A stretch of DNA of 5,663 bases, from positions 1 to 5,663 of the forward strand of contig JAUWOG010000180.1 of NCBI GenBank assembly GCA_030612305.1. Direction: 5' to 3'. This document shows positions 1 through 4,541 of this stretch, one piece after another. The notes beneath the pieces were generated by a model. It searched no databases, was not told where the DNA came from, and saw only the letters and a program-made list of their open reading frames with translations. The position numbers and the translations under genes are program-made. The DNA is from Armatimonadota bacterium (GTDB lineage Bacteria; Armatimonadota; Zipacnadia; Zipacnadales; UBA11051). Within the stretch, counting starts at the first letter, position 1. Each line of letters starts with the position of its first letter.

Positions 1-1
1 T

Positions 2-100
2 CCGGAATTCCTGAAGCATCCGCCCTTCAGGCGGGAAGCCCACGATACGCGCCTGGATGCTCATCTTTTCAGGATACAGCTTTTCTGGGTAGAGCTGTGA
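2..100 (+). CDS. possible C-terminal tail of an upstream gene (partial)
   Basis: From base 2 the plus strand is open for 32 codons and then stops with TGA at 98-100. The peptide begins PEFLKHPPFRREAHDTR and ends in FRIQLFWVEL. It is mixed in composition, with charged, aromatic and aliphatic residues, and most codons end in G or C. This looks more like the end of a real protein than chance. The two other plus frames are less convincing: one stops almost at once and the other gives a low-complexity Gly/Arg/Ala peptide. I do not recognise the family. The position just upstream of a heptose-nucleotide gene would suit another polysaccharide gene, but nothing in the tail shows that. The fragment is too short to be sure it is coding. 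Confidence 0.35.
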   Translation, partial: PEFLKHPPFRREAHDTRLDAHLFRIQLFWVEL

Positions 101-121
101 CTGGGGTTTCGCGCGCTCGCT

Positions 122-152
122 ACAGAGTCGGGCTGCAAGCCCGACCTACGCG
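122..152. repeat. palindromic REP-like repeat, copy 1
   Basis: An 8-bp perfect stem, GTCGGGCT (127-134) with AGCCCGAC (138-145), has a 3-base loop GCA and is followed by CTACGCG. It matches copy 2 (217-247) at 26 of 31 positions by eye. The stem change at one position (G here, C in copy 2) is matched by the complementary change in the other arm, so pairing is conserved. Short imperfect palindromes of the form 'GGCT-GGA-AGCC, then ACCTACG' are scattered between genes in several GC-rich lineages. No T-run follows, so it is not a standard terminator. Confidence 0.75.
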
Positions 153-216
153 GGGGGCAGGAGAAAGAGCCGGCGGCGGCTAACTGTACGGCGTAGAGGG
201 GGTACGTTGCGAGGCG

Positions 217-247
217 ATAGAGTCCGGCTGGAAGCCGGACCCACGCG
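217..247. repeat. palindromic REP-like repeat, copy 2, in the leader of the heptose gene
   Basis: An 8-bp perfect stem, GTCCGGCT (222-229) with AGCCGGAC (233-240), has loop GGA and is followed by CCACGCG. It repeats copy 1 starting 95 bases downstream. It ends 22 bases before the ATG at 270, so any transcript of the heptose nucleotidyltransferase gene that starts upstream carries this hairpin just before its ribosome-binding site. The purine-rich flank (AGAAGAGAAAG) is also similar to the flank of copy 1 (AGGAGAAAGAG), which suggests the repeated unit extends beyond the hairpin. Confidence 0.75.
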
Positions 248-259
248 AGCAGAAGAGAA

Positions 260-268
260 AGGTGATCC
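260..268 (+). promoter_or_regulatory. extended Shine-Dalgarno that fixes the start at 270
   Basis: AGGTGATCC lies directly before GATG. It can pair over nine bases with the 3' end of bacterial 16S rRNA (complement AAGGAGGTGATCC). This register places the AGG about eight to ten bases before the ATG at 270. It strongly favours that start over the in-frame upstream codon at 207, whose extra 21 residues are encoded by the palindromic repeat. Confidence 0.75.
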
Positions 269-269
269 G

Positions 270-755
270 ATGGGGCTCATTGTTGATCGGGAAGCATTCG
301 GAGCATTGCGGGATACGCTCGATGAATCGGCGCGCATCGTGTTCACCAACGGGTGCTTTGACCTGCTGCACCTGGGGCACATCAGCCTGCTGAACTTCGC
401 CCGGAGCCTCGGGGACGCGCTCGTCATCGGCCTCAACAGCGATGCGTCAGTGGCGGCGCTGAAAGGTCCGGGGAGGCCGCTCGTCCCGGAGGAGGAGCGG
501 GCCGCGGTACTCGCCGCCCTGCCGGCAGTCAGCTTCGTCATCATCTTCGACGAGTCGGACCCGGTCGAGACGATCAAGGCGGTGCGGCCGCATGTCCATG
601 TCAAGGGCGGCGACTACCGCAAGGAAGACATGGTGGAGACCGCTGTGGTCGAAGCTCAGGGAGGCGAGGTAGTGCTCTACCCACTTGTCAGCGGGAGTTC
701 GACGTCGCGGCTGATAGAGATCGTGCGGGGACAGGAAGGCGAGGGGCCGGAATGA
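270..755 (+). CDS. rfaE2: D-glycero-beta-D-manno-heptose 1-phosphate adenylyltransferase (RfaE2 / HldE C-domain type)
   Basis: This cytoplasmic nucleotidyltransferase should transfer AMP from ATP to heptose 1-phosphate, giving ADP-heptose for lipopolysaccharide-type glycans. The 161-residue protein matches the length of the stand-alone adenylyltransferase domain; in E. coli the same domain is the C-terminal part of bifunctional HldE. Visible motifs are TNGCFD (26-31), the nucleotide-binding HLGH (34-37), GLNSD (54-58), a KG-x-GRP segment (65-70) with ER at 77-78, VKGGDY (111-116) and the C-terminal GSSTSRLI (142-149). All are in the order and spacing of the family. The start at 270 is chosen for its nine-base Shine-Dalgarno. 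The stop overlaps an ATG (ATGA, 752-755), the usual sign of translational coupling to a downstream gene. The kinase partner (RfaE1) is not in the window. Related cytidylyltransferases (TagD/GlmU-like) share the HxGH fold, but the VKGGDY and STSRLI signatures favour the heptose enzyme. Confidence 0.92.
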   Translation: MGLIVDREAFGALRDTLDESARIVFTNGCFDLLHLGHISLLNFARSLGDALVIGLNSDASVAALKGPGRPLVPEEERAAVLAALPAVSFVIIFDESDPVETIKAVRPHVHVKGGDYRKEDMVETAVVEAQGGEVVLYPLVSGSSTSRLIEIVRGQEGEGPE

Positions 756-841
756 GGCGCGCAGTCCCAGCTAGCATGTCCGGGCGCAGCTTCCCCCAGT
801 CCGGAAGGCCCTCCATACACCGAAGGAACAGCCCTGAATGA
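752..841 (+). other. 29-codon reading frame linked by ATGA overlaps on both sides
   Basis: An ATG overlaps the stop of the heptose adenylyltransferase (ATGA at 752-755), preceded by purine-rich AGGAAGG (732-738) and GAGGGG (741-746). The frame runs 29 codons to TGA at 839-841, which overlaps the ATG at 838 of the broken heptosyltransferase by four bases. The peptide is rich in Arg, Ser and Pro (begins MRRAVPASMSGRSF) and resembles nothing I know. It could be a leader-type micro-gene, the fused ends of a gene lost by in-frame deletion, or chance. Coupling at both ends is the only support. Confidence 0.25.
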
Positions 842-927
842 ACCCGACATTCATGCGCGCGGTTGACAACACAGTCGGCGTCGGGCTGTGCCGGCTGGTC
901 ACGCTCGGCAATAGGGTACGACGGGCG
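838..927 (+). pseudogene. N-terminal remnant of a glycosyltransferase family 9 (heptosyltransferase-like) gene
   Basis: The ATG at 838 has AAGGA at 823-827 as a reasonable ribosome-binding site. It opens a frame beginning MNPTFMRAVDNTVGVGLCRL, followed by VTLGNRVRRAL. Many family 9 proteins start with a leader of this style (N-x-x-F-x-R-x-x-D-x-x-V-G-x-x-L-C-x-L), just before the first Rossmann strand with the KLSxxG-type sugar-acceptor motif. That motif never appears. After about residue 30 the similarity stops, and the frame ends at TAA 1012-1014, having overlapped the start of the next gene. The right edge given is therefore approximate. The C-terminal part of the same family lies at 1745-2060, on the far side of the GT2 gene. 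The leader assignment is from memory of family sequences and is less secure than the C-terminal one. Confidence 0.55.
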
Positions 928-982
928 CTCACGCGCAAAGAGCCGGCATCCAGATGCTACCGGGGTCCAGGAAAGCTGAGAT

Positions 983-1744
983 GTGGCGCGGAAGTTAGTC
1001 AAGTCGGCGGCTAATCTAGTGGCCGAGTCCCGATTTGCGAGGAGGGGAGTTACTCTGTCCGAAAAGCATACAACACTAACAGCCGTAATCTGCACGAAGA
1101 ACGAGGCAGGCACGCTCAGTGAGGTAATCGAGGCGGTCAAGCCGCGCGTGGACAGCATATTGGTCGTTGATGGTCATTCAAGCGACGGGACGCGAAGTAT
1201 CGCCGAAGCACTGGGCGTGGAGGTGCAGCTCGACAACAGGCGTGGCAAGGGAGCCGCAATCAGGCAAGCGATAGATTATTTGGACTGCAACGTCATCGTA
1301 TTTATTGATGCTGACGGGTCGCACGATCCCGCAGATATTCCGAAGTTCGTCCAGCCGATTCTGGATGATGAGGCCGACCTGGTGATCGGGTGCCGCATAA
1401 CCGGCGGCAGCGACGAGCTGGCTGGCGACTGGGGCTCCTTTGCGCGCGCCACCGGCTCGCAGATAATCAACCTGATCGTCAACTGGCGTTTCCGGGTGCG
1501 CCTGACCGATATTCAGAATGGCTACAGGGCGATACGTAGAACCTGCGCCGAAGACCTCCCGCTGATAGAAAACGTGACCACGATCGAACAGGAAATGACC
1601 ATCAAGGCACTTAAGAAGGAATACCGGGTAATCAACGTGCCAAGCCACGAATATCGCCGCAAGGTGGGTATATCCCGCATCAGTGTCCCACGTCTTGCCT
1701 GCCGGTATGTGTGGGAGGTCATCAGGGACGCGATACTGAGCTGA
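983..1744 (+). CDS. family 2 glycosyltransferase, polyprenyl-phosphate sugar synthase (DPM1-like)
   Basis: This GT-A enzyme probably transfers a hexose from a nucleotide sugar to a polyprenyl phosphate or related acceptor at the inner face of the membrane. Counting from the GTG at 983 (253 residues), motifs are ICTKNEAGTL (36-45), VVDGHSSDGT (61-70, nucleotide binding), RGKGAA (87-92), metal-binding DADGSHDP (109-116), GCRITGG (136-142), TDIQNGYRA (175-183) and EQEM (202-205). All are in the order of dolichyl-phosphate mannose synthase-like enzymes. There is no membrane anchor, as in the short DPM1 class. The start is uncertain: GTG 983 has AGGA at 969-972, while CTG 1055 (codon 25) has a much better AGGAGGGG and lies close before the first strand. 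The gene is less GC-rich than its neighbours (two 60-base lines count 27 G+C each, against 42 and 44 in the heptose gene) and sits between two parts of a broken heptosyltransferase, so acquisition by transfer is likely. Sugar and acceptor cannot be read from sequence. Confidence 0.9.
   Translation: MARKLVKSAANLVAESRFARRGVTLSEKHTTLTAVICTKNEAGTLSEVIEAVKPRVDSILVVDGHSSDGTRSIAEALGVEVQLDNRRGKGAAIRQAIDYLDCNVIVFIDADGSHDPADIPKFVQPILDDEADLVIGCRITGGSDELAGDWGSFARATGSQIINLIVNWRFRVRLTDIQNGYRAIRRTCAEDLPLIENVTTIEQEMTIKALKKEYRVINVPSHEYRRKVGISRISVPRLACRYVWEVIRDAILS
1040..1047 (+). promoter_or_regulatory. strong internal Shine-Dalgarno within the 5' end of the GT2 gene
   Basis: AGGAGGGG lies seven bases before CTG 1055-1057, which is in frame (codon 25 from GTG 983). 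Starting there would give a 229-residue protein beginning MSEKHTTLTAVIC, a typical GT2 N-terminus. The 24 residues upstream are basic and have no counterpart that I recognise in the family. CTG starts are rare, so GTG 983 remains possible. Confidence 0.5.
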
Positions 1745-2068
1745 GGGCGACCCGGGGCGCAACTTCGCGGCAACCGCTACGAGACCGCAATACGGGTCGG
1801 CCATTTTGCGTGCTTCACGATGTTGCTGACCTCGGTCGCCGGAGCGCCGGCGGTGGCTATCCTCGGGCCGACGGCTTGGGCGCACAAGCCGGTGGGCGAC
1901 CGGAACGTTGTCGTCTGCGCGCACCTCGATCGCAGCCCGTGCCTGACGGTCCATAACCAGAAACATGTTGGCTGCATGCACGGCACGAACGTCTGCATGA
2001 CGCGGATAGGGGTGGACGAGGTCTTCGATGCGGTGAGAGAGGCGCTTCCGTGGGGCGCGGGATCGGCC
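1745..2068 (+). pseudogene. middle and C-terminal remnant of a glycosyltransferase family 9 (heptosyltransferase-like) gene
   Basis: Directly after the GT2 stop, and in the same frame, the plus strand stays open from 1745 to a TAG ending at 2149. The segment RYETAIRVGHFACFTMLL (from about 1778) resembles the family 9 N-domain strand and helix 'RYDxAIxxxxFxxxSALL'. SVAGAPAVAILGPT (1832-1873) then matches the C-domain 'AxGxPxVAxFGPT' donor-binding turn. LDRSPC (1925-1942), a Cys-containing CMHGTNVCM and IGVDEVFDAV (to 2035) follow as in the family's C-terminus. About 150 residues normally lying between the first and second segments are missing, so this is a deleted, inactive gene. It has no convincing start codon or ribosome-binding site. 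The family usually ends a little after the DEVxxAV helix, near 2060. Here the frame runs on into the 3' end of the convergent gene, so the original stop appears to be lost. Heptosyltransferase-like function would suit the adjacent ADP-heptose gene. Confidence 0.75.
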
Positions 2069-3427
2069 CTACGGTTGGGTCTTGTCTATGGCTTGTTGGA
2101 CGATCGGGTTCCAGTAGGTCCAGATGTGGTACAAAGCCACCGCCGATAGGGCCAGGAGGAAGGCGAGAACGAGCGCATAGGGGATGGCGCTCTTGAGGCG
2201 GCGGAACAGCTCGTGGAGTCCCAGGCCCAGCGGCAAGGTCAGACCGGGCAGAAGAAGGAGCAGATAGCGGCCGCCCTGATAGACGCCCTTGTGGCCGAAG
2301 ACCGACATCCACAGCGCCGAGAGAAAGATGGTGCCGAAGCCGACGCAAGCGAGTATCAGCGGCACGGCACGCTCGCGGGGGAGGCTCAGTTCGCCTCTGC
2401 GCCGACGGATGAGGGCCATGACGAGTCCGATGGTCGCCAGCAGCGTGACCAGGCGCAGGAGGTTGTAGATGACTACGTGGGTGCTGTCGGGGAACCAGAC
2501 CATGCCGGCGAAGACGCTGGCCCAGAGCCCGTTGATGGCATCGAAGAAGGGCTCCCAGACCAATCCCCAGGCGATGGCCTCGATGTGGCTGACACCCTCC
2601 GGTATCGGGCTGTAGCCGCGCGGATAGGGCGTGAAGGCCCCGTACAGCTCGTAGTTGCGTATGTACCACCAGCCGCAGACGCCTGAGAAAGCAGCCAGTG
2701 TCGCCAGGCCGCGCACCCAGAAATCCCCGTCGCGGTAGAACCTCCTCCCGTGCTGCCAGAGCAGAGCCACTGCGATGATCCCGAAGCTGGTGGCGATACA
2801 TGAGGCCTTCATCAGTGCCGCCAAACCGGCGACAGCTCCGATGAAGATGGCGGTCCTGATGCTGCGGTCGTCCCAGTACCTGATGGCGACCAGGTAGAGG
2901 AGCAGGGCAGAGGCGAGGATGGCCCCGACGTCATTCTGCACCGCTCCCGCATCAACGAAGAGGTTGGGCCACCAGGCAGTCAGCGCCAGCACGAACAGAA
3001 AGGTGCGTCGCTGGCCGCCACAGGCGCGGTAGATGATCGGCATCCACAGCAGCAATCCGGCCAGGAGCAGAAACGGCGAGGTCCAGCGCAACACGCGCAT
3101 TGCCGTCATGTCGTCGCAGTGCTGGACGAGAAGATAGACGGGCGTGAGCAGGAGGTAATACAGGGGCGGATGAAGCTCGAGATTCCCGCCGGTGACCTCG
3201 GGGTCCTCGACCGGCAGGTCCCAGGTCCGGGCGAGCCAGCGCACATAGGGGTAATGGCGGTTGATTTCGTCGGGTGCGCGGCCCAGCAGCATCACGTAGC
3301 TGTAGGTGATGGCGAGCGCCAGATAGACGAGTAGAATGGCCCAGACGGCCGGGTCGCGCAATGGGCGATACTGCTGACATTGCGGCGCGATGGCGGGGGT
3401 CTCGTTGCTGTCATGGTCTGCTGACAT
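2069..3427 (-). CDS. polytopic membrane glycosyltransferase of the GT-C / DUF2142-like class
   Basis: A 452-residue integral membrane protein with roughly ten to thirteen hydrophobic segments, the first at about 27-48 and the last at about 412-435. GT-C enzymes move sugars from polyprenyl-phosphate carriers to lipids, glycans or proteins on the outer side of the membrane. Typical landmarks are the acidic PDE in the first outer loop (52-54), HPPLYY (86-91), an AVQND segment (162-166), WWYIRN followed by YGAF (253-265) and QGGRYLLLLLP (384-394). The 'WxxRN-x-x-x-YG' and 'GRYLLP'-like pairs are common to GT39/ArnT-like and DUF2142 families; I cannot choose between them. The ATG at 3427 was chosen because the 40 residues upstream are Cys/Thr-rich and non-membrane, and the only further start is TTG at 3547. 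GGGAAG lies about 10 bases upstream of the ATG, a weak ribosome-binding site. The gene converges on the heptosyltransferase remnant and diverges from the zinc-ribbon gene. A link with the DPM1-like gene through a shared lipid-linked sugar is inference. Confidence 0.85.
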   Translation of the reverse strand: MSADHDSNETPAIAPQCQQYRPLRDPAVWAILLVYLALAITYSYVMLLGRAPDEINRHYPYVRWLARTWDLPVEDPEVTGGNLELHPPLYYLLLTPVYLLVQHCDDMTAMRVLRWTSPFLLLAGLLLWMPIIYRACGGQRRTFLFVLALTAWWPNLFVDAGAVQNDVGAILASALLLYLVAIRYWDDRSIRTAIFIGAVAGLAALMKASCIATSFGIIAVALLWQHGRRFYRDGDFWVRGLATLAAFSGVCGWWYIRNYELYGAFTPYPRGYSPIPEGVSHIEAIAWGLVWEPFFDAINGLWASVFAGMVWFPDSTHVVIYNLLRLVTLLATIGLVMALIRRRRGELSLPRERAVPLILACVGFGTIFLSALWMSVFGHKGVYQGGRYLLLLLPGLTLPLGLGLHELFRRLKSAIPYALVLAFLLALSAVALYHIWTYWNPIVQQAIDKTQP

Positions 3428-3666
3428 GGCGGCGGTCTTCCCGGACAAGAAGCTGTGTGCGCAGTGGGTGGTTTCGCGCTGCAGGCCGGTTTCACCTGTC
3501 GCGGCAGGTGGGTTTTGTGCGCATAGGCTGCGGATGGGAACGAGCAAAGGAGGAAAGACGAGGGCGCGGCGAGAACAGTTTCCAACGAGAGCTTACCACG
3601 TGGCGGCAAGAAGCGAGACCGTGACCCGCCGAAGCATCCAGGCGTGGTGAGAGGGAGGCGGCGAAT
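3428..3666. promoter_or_regulatory. divergent spacer between the membrane glycosyltransferase and the zinc-ribbon gene
   Basis: This 239-base spacer must hold promoters or leaders for both outward-facing genes. It contains an inverted repeat at 3493-3510 and a purine-rich block AAAGGAGGAAAG (3546-3557). That block is a perfect Shine-Dalgarno on the plus strand but is not followed by an in-frame start for the zinc-ribbon gene. I see no convincing pair of -35 and -10 boxes. Open frames crossing it are composition shadows without family similarity. Confidence 0.45.
3493..3510. repeat. short inverted repeat (hairpin) in the divergent spacer
   Basis: CACCTG (3493-3498) and CAGGTG (3505-3510) form a 6-bp perfect inverted repeat around TCGCGG. 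On the plus strand GGTTTTG follows, giving a weak terminator-like look. The stem is short and the T-run is only four. As a dyad between divergent genes it could equally be an operator. Chance is possible. Confidence 0.35.
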
Positions 3667-4491
3667 GTGTTCTGCCTGAATTGCGGTCGGCACAATGATG
3701 ATGGCGTGAAGTTCTGCGAGCGCTGCGGGCATGAGCTAGTGCCGCGCGAAAAACCGCAACGCGAGGCTCAGGAGGACTCCGGTGAAGCCCGGGAGCCTGT
3801 GCCTGAGCCTGAGCGGCCGCGCACCAGCGGGATGGCAATCGCCTCGTTGGTGCTGGGGATACTGGGCCCGGCGACGGCTCTGGCGGGGCTGGTTTTGGGT
3901 TTCATCGCGCTGAACCAGATCGGTTCGAGCAGGGGACGCCTGCAGGGAAGCGGGCTGGCGACCGCAGGATTGGCGGTGTCCGGTGTGATGGCCCTGGCCG
4001 GGATCCTGATAGCTGCGGCCGGGATTCCCAACATGTTCATCGCTCCGGCTTTTCACGGGGCGCGGGAGAAGGCAACGCAGACCTCATGCCTGTCAAATGT
4101 CAAGCAGCTCAACCTGGGCCTGCTGATGTACGCTCAGGACTACGACGAACACTGGGCGCCTGCCGACAGATGGTGTGATGTCACAGAGCCGTACGTGAGA
4201 AGCCAGAACGTTTACGTATGTCCCGGCCTGCCCGAGTATCGCTGCGGCTATGCGTATAACGAGAGGCTGAGCATGACACCTGTCAAGAACCTGTCGAGTC
4301 CTGCCGACACTCCGACGATCTTCGATGCTACGGGCGGGTGGAACCAATATGGCGGGCCGTCGCTGCTAGACTTTCGCCATCAGGGGATGGCCAACGTAGG
4401 CTTCGCCGACGGTCATGGTAACAGCCTGAGGATGGTTGACACGGGCAGTCTCCAATGGCAGCCGACCGTGCCGGTGCCGGGAAGCCCGTAG
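3667..4491 (+). CDS. zinc-ribbon / DUF4190 / prepilin-like H-X9-DG fusion protein
   Basis: A 274-residue membrane protein of three parts. Residues 1-20 form a zinc ribbon (C3, C6, C17, C20). A Glu/Pro-rich linker (21-55) leads to a DUF4190-like pair of hydrophobic, Gly-rich segments (about 56-82 and 96-125). The rest is the body of a DUF1559-type pseudopilin: AREKATQTSCLSNVKQL from 132, MYAQDYDEHW (154-163) and H238-X9-D248-G249. In ordinary members the body follows a type III prepilin signal, G/A-FTLIELL, cut by prepilin peptidase. That signal is absent here and the DUF4190 hairpin stands in its place, so the body is probably anchored by these segments rather than assembled as a processed pilin. 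The start is GTG 3667 with GAGGGAGG eight bases upstream; the overlapping ATG at 3665 leads straight to a stop. The gene stands alone, ending 50 bases from the convergent oxidoreductase. Its role is unknown; sensing or envelope display is speculation. Confidence 0.85.
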   Translation: MFCLNCGRHNDDGVKFCERCGHELVPREKPQREAQEDSGEAREPVPEPERPRTSGMAIASLVLGILGPATALAGLVLGFIALNQIGSSRGRLQGSGLATAGLAVSGVMALAGILIAAAGIPNMFIAPAFHGAREKATQTSCLSNVKQLNLGLLMYAQDYDEHWAPADRWCDVTEPYVRSQNVYVCPGLPEYRCGYAYNERLSMTPVKNLSSPADTPTIFDATGGWNQYGGPSLLDFRHQGMANVGFADGHGNSLRMVDTGSLQWQPTVPVPGSP

Positions 4492-4541
4492 CAGGACAGA
4501 GCTATGCCGATGCACTACTCCGTTAGATGGGAGAACGACAA

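Noticed and set aside
20..34. CCGCC-CTTCA-GGCGG hairpin near the left edge
   Set aside because: Only five base pairs, no T-run after it, and it lies inside the possible gene tail.
146..604. Minus-strand 152-codon frame opposite the heptose adenylyltransferase
   Set aside because: Ser/Arg/Pro-rich product with no motif, fully explained by the real gene on the other strand.
1178..1981. Long minus-strand reading frame (267 codons) opposite the GT2 gene and the GT9 remnant
   Set aside because: It is Arg/Pro/Ala-rich, has no recognisable motif, and crosses two plus-strand regions with clear family motifs; a composition shadow.
2213..2686. Plus-strand 157-codon frame with an acidic, Gln-rich product
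   Set aside because: Antisense to the membrane glycosyltransferase; composition is what the complement of hydrophobic codons gives.
1857..2801. 314-codon minus-strand frame overlapping the membrane glycosyltransferase
   Set aside because: It lies in another frame of the same strand as the real gene and is rich in Arg, His and Pro without membrane segments or motifs.
3427..3547. TTG start at 3547 for the membrane glycosyltransferase, adding 40 residues
   Set aside because: The extension is Cys/Thr-rich and non-membrane, with no signal sequence, and ATG 3427 directly precedes a normal cytoplasmic N-terminus; kept only as an alternative.
4492..4541. Gap between two convergent genes examined for a bidirectional terminator
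   Set aside because: No stem of useful length and no T- or A-run is visible.
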